DNA of 9,480 nt from Bacteroidales bacterium (GTDB lineage Bacteria; Bacteroidota; Bacteroidia; Bacteroidales; UBA4181). The stretch's first letter is position 1, and the number at the start of each line of letters is the position of its first letter. Made by a program: the position numbers and the translations under genes. Location: contig JAISDP010000044.1 of the NCBI GenBank assembly GCA_031264715.1, positions 1-9,480 on the forward strand. The letters run 5' to 3'. The notes beneath the pieces were generated by a model. It saw only the letters and a program-made list of their open reading frames with translations, was not told the DNA's origin and did not search any database. This document shows, one piece after another, positions 1 to 5,738 of the stretch.

Positions 1-127
1 CGATGCCAATAATCCCATAGCACCAGCATAAAGCAATTGAGATAATTCCCAACACCAATACTCCCGTGGATTTGGGGAGTTGTACCGGCTGTTGTTGTAC
101 ATTTGAGGTTTGATTTATGTCATCCAT
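1..127 (-). CDS. CCC-motif-like small membrane protein, N-terminal part (cut by window edge)
   Basis: Only the first 42 codons are present; the gene runs off the left edge. It starts at an ATG (125-127) with a polar, Q-rich N-terminus, then a PKSTGVLVLGIISIAL stretch that enters a membrane segment containing CWCYGIIGI. This resembles the first helix of the small Bacteroidota 'CCC motif membrane protein' family, in which a Cys-rich turn lies in the first of two helices. Here the middle Cys is replaced by Trp. It lies 18 bases downstream of the DUF2752 gene on the same strand with no terminator between them, so the two are probably cotranscribed. Its function is unknown. The family assignment rests on a short stretch from memory, and a DUF4190-like or TM2-like small membrane protein remains possible. 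Confidence 0.7.
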   Translation of the reverse strand, partial: MDDINQTSNVQQQPVQLPKSTGVLVLGIISIALCWCYGIIGI

Positions 128-145
128 AAAATTTAAAATAAAAAG

Positions 146-451
146 TTAAACAATTTTACATATATAGGAAATAACGATAATTACGACGTTGAAGATAAAC
201 AGCGATACCAGTATTCGTGCACCGTTCTTCAGATTATGAAAAATATGCACCACAAGGAACACCAGCATCACGACGGTCGGGATCAGCGCAGGGTAAAGTT
301 TGAGGCTCCCCACAAAATCCCCTCTTAACAAGGCAATGAAGGCGCGTTGCATTCCGCAGCCCGGACAGTCGACTCCAAGCACCGACTTATAAAAGCATGG
401 CATTTGCCGCTTTTCGAGCCAGTCAACAAGTCCCGAGCACAGGAACAACAT
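146..451 (-). CDS. DUF2752 family membrane protein
   Basis: From the ATG at 449-451 this encodes 101 residues. The hallmark is CPGCGMQRAF (residues 29-38), the DUF2752 signature CPGCGxxR, preceded by an amphipathic WLEKR segment and another Cys at residue 19. Two hydrophobic helices follow (about 53-74 and 80-101), and the protein ends within the second, so it is a small inner-membrane protein. The frame is open further upstream and could start at a TTG (491-493, 115 residues). That TTG lies at the expected transcription start of the promoter at 502-535, so I prefer the ATG, which leaves a leader of about 45 bases. The CPGCG pair could bind metal or be redox-active, but this is inference. It probably forms an operon with the CCC-motif-like gene downstream. 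Confidence 0.85.
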   Translation of the reverse strand: MLFLCSGLVDWLEKRQMPCFYKSVLGVDCPGCGMQRAFIALLRGDFVGSLKLYPALIPTVVMLVFLVVHIFHNLKNGARILVSLFIFNVVIIVISYICKIV

Positions 452-501
452 ATTATGGAATGGTATAAAGTTCAATACGGTATACAGCGTCAATGCAAAT
501 G

Positions 502-535
502 CAAATATATGTAAAAAGCCTGAGATACGTACAAA
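502..535 (-). promoter_or_regulatory. Bacteroidota-type promoter for the DUF2752 unit
   Basis: On the minus strand TATATTTG (509-502) matches the -7 consensus TAnnTTTG. TTTG (535-532) lies 22 bases upstream as a -33 element. It sits between the rplT terminator and the DUF2752 gene, where a new transcription unit is expected to begin. The T-rich terminator tail overlaps the -33 region. Confidence 0.55.
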
Positions 536-570
536 AAAAATAAAAAAAGGCTGCCCTGCGGCAACCTTTT
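530..570 (-). terminator. Rho-independent terminator of the thrS-infC-rpmI-rplT operon
   Basis: The minus-strand RNA folds AAAAGGUUGCC (570-560) against GGCAGCCUUUU (555-545): 11 pairs including one G-U, with a GCAG tetraloop (559-556). A run of eleven T's broken by one A follows (from 544 down to 533). It begins 37 bases after the rplT stop. On the plus strand the stem would carry a C-A mismatch and lack a long T tract, so it is oriented to end the ribosomal-protein operon. Confidence 0.9.
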
Positions 571-606
571 CGAATGAGCTCCGATATAAATGTAACGATT
601 TTTGAT

Positions 607-951
607 CTATTTGACTGCTTTTACGACTGCTTCGAAAGCTGCGGGATGATTCATCGCCAGGTCGGCCAACACTTTACGGTTGAGCGCGATCCCTTTCCTG
701 TTGATTTTACCCATGAATTCCGAATACGACATTTCGAACGGCCTTACGCCTGCATTGATACGCTGTATCCACAGGGCGCGGAAACTGCGTTTCTTGTTGC
801 GGCGATCGCGGTAAGCATATTGTTGGCCCTTTTCCCAAGTATTCTTGGCTACGGTCCACACATTCCTGCGGGCTAAGAAATTACCCCGCGTGAGTTTGAG
901 AAGTTTTTTACGGCGTGCACGTGACGCTACTGAATTTACTGATCTTGGCAT
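607..951 (-). CDS. rplT: 50S ribosomal protein L20
   Basis: This is a full-length 114-residue L20, which binds 23S rRNA early in large-subunit assembly. The basic N-terminal arm (PRSVNSVASRARRKKLLKL) leads into GNFLARRNVWTVAKN and the conserved RDRRNKKRSFRALWIQRINA segment (about 49-68), then the globular C-terminal domain ending in AFEAVVKAVK. The ATG at 949-951 gives the usual MPRSVN start. It is the last gene of the infC-rpmI-rplT cluster and is followed by a strong terminator. An unusually long 136-base spacer separates it from rpmI. In Enterobacteria and Firmicutes L20 represses its own operon through leader RNA; whether that happens here is unknown, but a hairpin precedes this gene (972-1007). 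Confidence 0.98.
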   Translation of the reverse strand: MPRSVNSVASRARRKKLLKLTRGNFLARRNVWTVAKNTWEKGQQYAYRDRRNKKRSFRALWIQRINAGVRPFEMSYSEFMGKINRKGIALNRKVLADLAMNHPAAFEAVVKAVK

Positions 952-971
952 GATTCAAATTTTACGAATGG

Positions 972-1007
972 TCAGCGTTCTTCCTTTGAAAGACTCTTTT
1001 TGGCTGA
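972..1007 (-). promoter_or_regulatory. Hairpin in the leader just upstream of rplT
   Basis: In the minus-strand RNA, UCAGC (1007-1003) pairs with GCUGA (976-972). Inside it UCUUUC (993-988) pairs with GGAAGA (984-979) around an AAA loop. The two helices are separated by an asymmetric purine-rich internal loop (nine bases CAAAAAGAG on one side, AC on the other). It ends 20 bases before the rplT ATG. It could be a processing site, an L20-binding element or a chance fold. Confidence 0.35.
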
Positions 1008-1039
1008 TTCACTCTTGGTTATTACTGTTTTTAATTTTC

Positions 1040-1064
1040 GATTTTCGATTGACAATCAAAAATC
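1040..1064. repeat. AT-rich near-palindrome in the rpmI-rplT spacer
   Basis: GATTTTCGATTG (1040-1051) and CAATCAAAAATC (1053-1064) are inverted copies with one non-matching position, centred on A1052. The surrounding bases repeat the same words (ATTTTCG twice; ATCAAAAATCATCAATCAAAGATC). The stretch codes for nothing and has no U tract to make it a terminator. It looks like the low-complexity GAT/ATC-word intergenic DNA common in this phylum. Confidence 0.5.
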
Positions 1065-1087
1065 ATCAATCAAAGATCAAAAGTAGC

Positions 1088-1285
1088 TTACTTCATTGCA
1101 AGCATTTTCTTTACATTACCCTCGTCGGCTTTGTCTACCAGCCCGATATGGGTAAGATTACGTTTTTGCTTGGTCGTTTTCTTAGTCAGGATATGACTTT
1201 TGAAAGCGTGTTTGCGTTTGATTTTACCGGTTCCGGTGAGTGTGAATCTCTTCTTGGCGCCGGAAATTGTTTTCATTTTTGGCAT
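1088..1285 (-). CDS. rpmI: 50S ribosomal protein L35
   Basis: This is a full-length 65-residue L35. It begins MPKMKTISGAKKRFTLTGTG, continues with the highly basic KIKRKHAFKSHILTKKTTKQKRNL core, and has a short C-terminal tail ending KKMLAMK. All landmarks of the family are present, and the length matches the usual 64-66 residues. The ATG at 1283-1285 lies 53 bases after the infC stop, on the same strand and with no terminator between them. No Shine-Dalgarno site is visible, as is usual in Bacteroidota. It is part of the conserved infC-rpmI-rplT cluster, and its product assembles into the large subunit near the 23S rRNA domains contacted by L20's neighbours. Confidence 0.98.
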   Translation of the reverse strand: MPKMKTISGAKKRFTLTGTGKIKRKHAFKSHILTKKTTKQKRNLTHIGLVDKADEGNVKKMLAMK

Positions 1286-1338
1286 TTACTTACTTTTAAT
1301 TATGCTTACATTTATTATGGATACTCAATTATTCTTGC

Positions 1339-1896
1339 TTACTTACTTTTCTTGGGTTTAGGCGAGAGGAACATGATCATCCGCTTACCTTCCAGCTTGG
1401 GCATTTGATCTACTTTTCCGTACTCTTCCAAATCCTGTGCAAAACGCAACAGGAGTATTTCGCCCTGCTCCTTATACACAATCGCCCGTCCCTTGAAGAA
1501 CACAAAGGCTTTCACCTTGGCGCCTTCTTCGAGGAAGTTGATGGCGTGCTTCAACTTGAAATTATAGTCATGATCGTCGGTATTGGGGCCGAAACGGATT
1601 TCCTTCACCACTACCTTTACGGTCTTTGCTTTAATTTCTTTCTGTTTTTTCTTCAGTTGATACAGGTATTTCTGATAATTCAGAATCCGGCACACCGGAG
1701 GTTCAGCTGTAGGAGATATTTCCACCAAATCCAGTTCCAGCTCCTCGGCCATCTTCAAGGCCTGGGGGGTTGGGAGTACCTGGTTCTGGTTCTCGATGTT
1801 TTCGCCCACCAACCGAACCGTCTTTGCGCGTATTTCGCGGTTGATCTTTAATCCGGGCGTTATTGTTTTTTGCGGTTTCGTTTGTTGATATGCCAT
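1339..1896 (-). CDS. infC: Translation initiation factor IF-3
   Basis: This 185-residue IF-3 binds the 30S subunit, prevents premature 50S joining and checks start-codon/initiator-tRNA pairing. The N-domain carries LKINREIRAKTVRLVGEN (about 16-33) and ALKMAEELELDLVEISPTAEPPVCRILNY (46-74). A lysine-rich linker helix follows (about 75-95). The C-domain has VKEIRFGPNTDDHDYNFKLKHA and ends in LEGKRMIMFLSPKPKK. An in-frame TAG sits immediately upstream of the ATG at 1894-1896, so this is the first possible ATG; no AUU-type start is needed, unlike E. coli infC. The gene lies 75 bases after thrS with no TAnnTTTG promoter in the gap, so it is probably read from the thrS promoter. Confidence 0.97.
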   Translation of the reverse strand: MAYQQTKPQKTITPGLKINREIRAKTVRLVGENIENQNQVLPTPQALKMAEELELDLVEISPTAEPPVCRILNYQKYLYQLKKKQKEIKAKTVKVVVKEIRFGPNTDDHDYNFKLKHAINFLEEGAKVKAFVFFKGRAIVYKEQGEILLLRFAQDLEEYGKVDQMPKLEGKRMIMFLSPKPKKSK

Positions 1897-1971
1897 CTAC
1901 ACTTTTGCAGGGTTTAACACAAATCTTGATTCTATCGGGTATAATTATTTTTGAATGATAAAACGATTATA

Positions 1972-3912
1972 TTACAACGAGTTCATCTGGCGGTTCACTT
2001 CATCCTGAATCAAACCGGCAAACTCTGTCATTGACATGGCGCCTTTATCGCCTTCGCCTTGCTGACGCACGGATACGCCTTGGGTTTCCTCTTCTTTTTC
2101 ACCCACGATCAGCAAATACGGGATACGCTTCAACTCATTATCGCGTATCTTCTTGCCTATCTTTTCGTTCCGGTCATCAACGAGGGTGCGAATATCGCAA
2201 TTATTTAAATAATCAACAACTTTTTTTGCATAATCATTAAATTTTTCACTGATAGGCATCACCACTACCTGTTCGGGCGTCAGCCAGAGGGGGAACTTTC
2301 CGGCGGTGTGTTCCAGCAGTACAGCCACAAAACGCTCCATCGACCCGAAAGGAGCACGGTGAATCATTACCGGACGGTGCTTCTGGTTATCGGCGCCGGC
2401 GTAGTCCAGTTCGAAACGCTCGGGAAGGTTGTAATCTACCTGTATGGTGCCCAGTTGCCACTTGCGTCCAATGGCGTCGCGTACCATAAAATCGAGCTTC
2501 GGGCCGTAGAAAGCCGCTTCGCCCAACTCCACTACGGTATGGAGACCTTTTTCGGCAGCCGCTTCGATGATAGCCGCTTCGGCCTTTTCCCAGTTCTCGT
2601 CGCTACCGATGTACTTTTCCCTGTTCGAGGGGTCGCGCAACGATACCTGTGCGATGAAATCCCGAAAATCCAGCGCCTTGAAAATACGGAAGATGATTTC
2701 GATCACTTTGATGAATTCGTCCTTCAATTGGTCGGGGCGGCAGAAAATGTGCGCATCGTCCTGCGTGAAACCGCGGACGCGCGTTAACCCGTGCAGCTCG
2801 CCGCTTTGTTCGTAGCGGTATACGGTTCCAAACTCGGCGTAACGTACCGGAAGATCCTTGTACGAACGTGGTTTGAACTTGTACATTTCGCAGTGGTGCG
2901 GGCAGTTCATCGGTTTGAGCATGAATTCTTCGCCTTCCTGCGGTGTCTTGATCGGACGGAAGCTATCCTTGCCGTATTTTTCGTAATGTCCGGAAGTCAC
3001 GTACAACTCTTTTTGCCCGATGTGTGGCGTAAGTACCTGTTCATACCCGTATTCCTTCTGTACTTTCTTGAGGAAATTTTCGAGCCGTTCGCGCAGTTTG
3101 GCGCCTTTGGGCAACCACATGGGCAATCCAGGCCCCACGTTTTGCGAAAACATGAACAGTTCCAGTTCGCGTCCCAATTTACGATGGTCGCGCAGTTTGG
3201 CTTCCTCCAACATTTTCAGGTAATCGTCGAGCAGCTTCTGTTTGGGGAAAGTAATGCCGTACACGCGGGTAAGTTGCTTGCGGTGCTCGTCGCCGCGCCA
3301 GTACGCTCCGGCAATGCTCAGCAATTTGATGGCCTTGATTTGTGATGTATCCGGCAGATGCGGACCACGGCACAGGTCGGTAAATTCGCCCTGGCTGTAG
3401 AACGAAATGGTACCATCGGCCAGGTCGCCGATCAGTTCTATCTTATATTCGTCGCCTTTCCCGGTAAAGTAATCCAACGCTTCGGTTTTGGATACTTCGC
3501 GGCGTTTGTATGTTTCCTTGCCGCGAGCCAGTTCCAGCATCTTCTGCTCGATCCCGGACAGATCGGCATCGGTCAGGCGGCGGTCGCCCAAGTCGATATC
3601 ATAATAAAAACCGTTTTCGATGGCCGGCCCGATACCAAACTTGGTACCCGGATATAAAGTTTCAATGGCTTCGGCCATCAGGTGCGACGAGGAGTGCCAG
3701 AAAGCATGCTTGCCTTCGGCATCGTCCCACTTATAAAGCTTGACAGATGCATTTTCGTTGATGGGGCGGGTTAAATCCACTGTCTCGCCATTGACGCTTG
3801 CCGCCAGGACTTCTTCGGCCAGCCGGTGACTGATGCCCTGCGCGATCTCCAGCGCCGTGATCCCTTTATTGTATTCCTTGACGTTGCCGTCGGGAAAAGT
3901 GATTTTTATCAT
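1972..3912 (-). CDS. thrS: Threonyl-tRNA synthetase
   Basis: This complete 646-residue class II synthetase charges tRNA-Thr in the cytosol. In order it has a TGS domain (about 1-61), an editing domain with the HSSSH zinc/editing motif (H73, H77) and C181 and H185 in CRGPH, a catalytic core (about 243-540) and an anticodon-binding domain (about 545-640). In the core, C337 (MNCPHH), H388 (DDAHIF) and H518 (MIHRAP) correspond to the zinc ligands that recognise threonine. Motif 2 is GTVYRYE (R366) and motif 3 is GSMERF (R527). Both active sites look intact, so Ser-tRNA-Thr proofreading is expected. It is the first gene of the operon with infC, rpmI and rplT, and one of the few genes here with a Shine-Dalgarno-like site. 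Confidence 0.98.
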   Translation of the reverse strand: MIKITFPDGNVKEYNKGITALEIAQGISHRLAEEVLAASVNGETVDLTRPINENASVKLYKWDDAEGKHAFWHSSSHLMAEAIETLYPGTKFGIGPAIENGFYYDIDLGDRRLTDADLSGIEQKMLELARGKETYKRREVSKTEALDYFTGKGDEYKIELIGDLADGTISFYSQGEFTDLCRGPHLPDTSQIKAIKLLSIAGAYWRGDEHRKQLTRVYGITFPKQKLLDDYLKMLEEAKLRDHRKLGRELELFMFSQNVGPGLPMWLPKGAKLRERLENFLKKVQKEYGYEQVLTPHIGQKELYVTSGHYEKYGKDSFRPIKTPQEGEEFMLKPMNCPHHCEMYKFKPRSYKDLPVRYAEFGTVYRYEQSGELHGLTRVRGFTQDDAHIFCRPDQLKDEFIKVIEIIFRIFKALDFRDFIAQVSLRDPSNREKYIGSDENWEKAEAAIIEAAAEKGLHTVVELGEAAFYGPKLDFMVRDAIGRKWQLGTIQVDYNLPERFELDYAGADNQKHRPVMIHRAPFGSMERFVAVLLEHTAGKFPLWLTPEQVVVMPISEKFNDYAKKVVDYLNNCDIRTLVDDRNEKIGKKIRDNELKRIPYLLIVGEKEEETQGVSVRQQGEGDKGAMSMTEFAGLIQDEVNRQMNSL

Positions 3913-3920
3913 ACGGTTTT

Positions 3921-3928
3921 TCCTTTCT
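3921..3928 (-). promoter_or_regulatory. Shine-Dalgarno-like site of thrS
   Basis: AGAAAGGA lies eight bases before the thrS ATG on the minus strand, a good fit to the anti-SD of 16S rRNA. Most genes in this window have no such site, so this supports the chosen thrS start and suggests strong translation. Confidence 0.55.
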
Positions 3929-3937
3929 AAAAGTTCG

Positions 3938-3970
3938 CAAAGGTAAGTAAAATTGATGATCGATGATCAA
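3938..3970 (-). promoter_or_regulatory. Promoter of the thrS-infC-rpmI-rplT operon
   Basis: TACCTTTG (3945-3938) matches the Bacteroidota -7 consensus TAnnTTTG, and a TTG (3970-3968) lies 22 bases upstream as a -33 element. Transcription should start about 20 bases before the thrS ATG. The spacer and -33 element are covered by a 22-bp near-palindrome (3951-3972). Confidence 0.65.
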
Positions 3971-3972
3971 TT
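3951..3972. repeat. 22-bp near-perfect palindrome inside the thrS promoter
   Basis: The arms read AATTGAT-G-ATC and GAT-G-ATCAATT: 10 of 11 positions are self-complementary, the exception being the G pair 3958/3965. It fills the -33 to -7 spacer of the thrS promoter, a plausible operator position. On the minus strand it also lies 24 bases after the stop of the upstream gene and is followed by TTAC, so a weak terminator is an alternative. Confidence 0.5.
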
Positions 3973-3996
3973 ATTGAATATTTTGATTTATTCTTT

Positions 3997-4650
3997 TTAC
4001 GGGAATTGTAATACCAATCCTGCGCCCAGGAAAACAGACGATAACAGGGTATTGTATTCGGCTTTCAATTGAACGTAAGTCTGGAGTAATTTACTGTTCC
4101 AATTGCGATTGATGTGGAAAGATGTGATATCGACGCCAATTACCGGGTTGACAAAAGCGCCGGTTTTGAAACCCCATGCTACGCCTGGGTATAAACCCAC
4201 AAAAGGTTCGAAAAAGCTTTGGTTACGGTAGCTGAACAGTAGCACGCCATAGAACTGGTAGACATCGTTGTCGGTTCCTTTCTTGTTGACAGATTGAACC
4301 GCATAGTCGCACAATCCCGCTCCGAACATGTATGCGCATGTATTTTCATCCGATCGTTTTTTCCGTTCCTTGTCACTGAAAAAATGATAGTTGCTGTATA
4401 CCTGTAGCTTGGGCCCGTATGCATTGTCGCCGGCGGAAAAAACTTTGAAATCGCAACTGATGGCTATCTTGGGTATACCACTTGGGCTATCCCCAGCCCT
4501 TGCCGCGGGTAATAATACCAGTATGAATCCGGCATAAACCAGGATTTTTTTGATGGACAGGTCTGTGACTTGCTCCCGGGGATCGTCCGATTGACTCAAG
4601 AGATTCTGATCCCAAAATCCATAATTTTTATGACGCTTGATTTTTTTCAT
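3997..4650 (-). CDS. Exported protein of unknown function, possibly a small beta-barrel
   Basis: From the ATG at 4648-4650 this encodes 217 residues; I do not recognise the family. A clear signal peptide (IKKILVYAGFILVLLPAARA, cut after ARA) lies about 32 residues into the protein, after a polar stretch rich in charged residues. The mature part (about 165 residues) is rich in aromatic and glycine residues in alternating short segments (QFYGVLLFSYR, FVGLYPGVAWGFKTG, LSSVFLGAGLVLQF). This is consistent with an outer-membrane beta-barrel or a periplasmic beta protein, and it contains three Cys. A CTG codon at 4558-4560 stands exactly where a normal start would give an SIKK signal peptide, so the true start may be there (187 residues), or an ATG has been lost. 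A TTG (4654-4656) two codons upstream lies inside the promoter box and is unlikely. It is monocistronic and upstream of thrS. Confidence 0.7.
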   Translation of the reverse strand: MKKIKRHKNYGFWDQNLLSQSDDPREQVTDLSIKKILVYAGFILVLLPAARAGDSPSGIPKIAISCDFKVFSAGDNAYGPKLQVYSNYHFFSDKERKKRSDENTCAYMFGAGLCDYAVQSVNKKGTDNDVYQFYGVLLFSYRNQSFFEPFVGLYPGVAWGFKTGAFVNPVIGVDITSFHINRNWNSKLLQTYVQLKAEYNTLLSSVFLGAGLVLQFP

Positions 4651-4653
4651 GCG

Positions 4654-4661
4654 CAAATGTA
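4654..4661 (-). promoter_or_regulatory. -7 promoter box of the exported-protein gene
   Basis: TACATTTG on the minus strand matches TAnnTTTG. It ends only three bases before the ATG at 4650, so the transcript would be essentially leaderless if that ATG is used. No convincing TTG is seen at -33; the region upstream is A/T only. Confidence 0.4.
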
Positions 4662-4663
4662 CT

Positions 4664-4677
4664 TACAATATATTGTA
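4664..4677. promoter_or_regulatory. 14-bp perfect palindrome, possible operator
   Basis: TACAATATATTGTA is its own reverse complement. It begins two bases upstream of the -7 box of the exported-protein gene, inside the expected -33/-7 spacer. A dimeric regulator bound here would block that promoter. Such AT-only palindromes also arise by chance in AT-rich DNA. Confidence 0.35.
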
Positions 4678-4912
4678 TATAAAAATATAAAACCTTTCTT
4701 GATCTTGGCGATCATATCTTGAGGACTTTGTGATAAAAATCATATAGCATGTTTATTATAAATATTTTATCTAAACATTTTTGTTAATTTATTTATTGAC
4801 TGTTAATATCTTATTACATTTTTTAACGAACCATTGGATCATATTTTCGTTTATTATAAACCATTATTTTGCTTTTTTGTTCAGTTATTCGAAATGGAAA
4901 ATGGGAATTATG

Positions 4913-4944
4913 TTTTCGATTATAAAAACTTGCGTTTATCTTTG
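4913..4944 (+). promoter_or_regulatory. Promoter of the sirtuin-UPF0316 unit
   Basis: TATCTTTG (4937-4944) fits the TAnnTTTG -7 consensus. Upstream, TTTTCG (4913-4918), 18 bases away, is an imperfect -33 element. Transcription would start near 4950, giving a leader of roughly 70 bases. Confidence 0.5.
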
Positions 4945-4958
4945 TAACTAATTGCAAA

Positions 4959-4998
4959 CAATCGGCAAGGCTCTTTCCCTGCAACAATCTTGCCATTG
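4959..4998 (+). promoter_or_regulatory. Leader hairpin upstream of the sirtuin gene
   Basis: CAAT-C-GGCAAG (4959-4969) pairs with CTTGCC-ATTG (4989-4998): ten Watson-Crick pairs with one bulged C and a 19-base loop. It lies wholly in the predicted 5' leader, ending 20 bases before the ATG. A near-repeat, TGCAAACAATC (4953-4963) and TGCAACAATC (4980-4989), straddles it. There is no U tract, so it is not a terminator. Confidence 0.45.
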
Positions 4999-5018
4999 AT
5001 GCGTTAAATCAAAAAATA

Positions 5019-5708
5019 ATGAAGCGTTTAAAAAAAATAGTTGCATTGACCGGCGCTGGGATCAGCGCCGAAAGCGGGATAACAACTTTTCGCGATTCGG
5101 GCGGTTTGTGGGAACAATACGATGTAATGGAGGTTGCCAGTATCGACGGTTGGCGCAAGAACCCGCAACTGGTACTGCGTTTTTACAACGATCGCCGCAA
5201 ACACCTCGACGAAGTTGAACCAAACGCTGCACATCGTATTTTAGCCGAGCTGGAAAAAGATTTCGACGTAACTGTGGTAACACAAAATGTGGATAATCTG
5301 CACGAACGTGCCGGAAGTTCCAGGATCATCCACTTGCACGGTGAACTGACCAAAGCGCGCAGTTCTGTTAATCCCGGCATGATTGTCGATATCGGGTACC
5401 GACCGATCGAATGGGGTGAAAAAGCGGCAGATGACAGCCAACTGAGGCCACATATTGTTTGGTTCGGCGAGGCGGTGCCGATGATTGAAATGGCAGCCGA
5501 TGCAGTATCGTTGGCCGATATAGCGATCATCATCGGTACATCGCTTAACGTATATCCTGCTGCCGGTCTGGTGGGGTATGCTCCACGGGATGCATCCATT
5601 TACCTGATCGATCCGAATGATGTGTCGTATTCGGGACATAACATAACGGTGATCCGCGAAAAAGCAACCGTCGGGATGGAAAAAATAAAGCAATTACTGT
5701 ATGAATAG
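5019..5708 (+). CDS. cobB: Sir2-family NAD-dependent protein deacylase (sirtuin), cysteine-free
   Basis: This 229-residue sirtuin removes acyl groups from lysines using NAD+. The NAD site is GAGISAESGITTFRDSGGLW (12-31) and TQNVDNLH (88-95). The catalytic His is H107 in HLHGEL, and IVWFGEAVP (146-154) and IGTSLNVYPAAGL (172-184) complete the Rossmann fold. YNDR (Y56, R59) is the Tyr-x-x-Arg pair that marks class III sirtuins such as SIRT5 and E. coli CobB, which prefer succinyl/malonyl lysine. The small domain (about 110-142) contains none of the four zinc-binding Cys; the whole protein has no Cys. Similar zinc-less forms exist in Bacteroidota, so it is probably functional. It is likely cotranscribed with the UPF0316 gene 30 bases downstream. 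Confidence 0.95.
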   Translation: MKRLKKIVALTGAGISAESGITTFRDSGGLWEQYDVMEVASIDGWRKNPQLVLRFYNDRRKHLDEVEPNAAHRILAELEKDFDVTVVTQNVDNLHERAGSSRIIHLHGELTKARSSVNPGMIVDIGYRPIEWGEKAADDSQLRPHIVWFGEAVPMIEMAADAVSLADIAIIIGTSLNVYPAAGLVGYAPRDASIYLIDPNDVSYSGHNITVIREKATVGMEKIKQLLYE

Positions 5709-5738
5709 AGATATGGTCTTGAATTTTAAACTTCACAT

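Larger units (their letters stand above)
4657..5018. other. AT-rich divergent intergenic region
   Basis: These 362 bases separate the minus-strand exported-protein gene from the plus-strand sirtuin gene. They are strongly AT-rich and hold no credible gene; the longest plus-strand reading is a 17-codon ORF at 4894-4947 that overlaps the sirtuin promoter. They contain most of the minus-strand -7 box, a perfect palindrome (4664-4677), the plus-strand promoter (4913-4944) and a leader hairpin (4959-4998). The middle part, about 4690-4900, shows no structure I can interpret. Confidence 0.7.

Noticed and set aside
491..493. TTG as the start of the DUF2752 gene
   Set aside because: It falls at the predicted transcription start of the TATATTTG promoter, leaving no leader, and the added residues do not look like part of the family; the ATG at 449-451 fits better.
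845..1408. 187-codon plus-strand ORF
   Set aside because: It lies antisense to rplT and rpmI and the start of the infC 3' end; the translation has no family features, and the opposite strand carries unmistakable ribosomal proteins.
2791..3345. 184-codon plus-strand ORF, and others across 2031-3743
   Set aside because: All are mirror frames of thrS, whose minus-strand protein has every synthetase motif intact.
3951..3972. Strong intrinsic terminator for the exported-protein gene
   Set aside because: The hairpin has only seven outer A/T-rich pairs before a mismatch and is followed by at most a few T's; promoter operator or neutral repeat are at least as likely.
4654..4656. TTG as the start of the exported-protein gene
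   Set aside because: The codon is part of the TACATTTG promoter box, so it is unlikely to be in the mRNA.
4894..4947. 17-codon plus-strand ORF starting MENGNYVF
   Set aside because: Very short, overlaps the sirtuin promoter's -7 box, and no evidence for translation.
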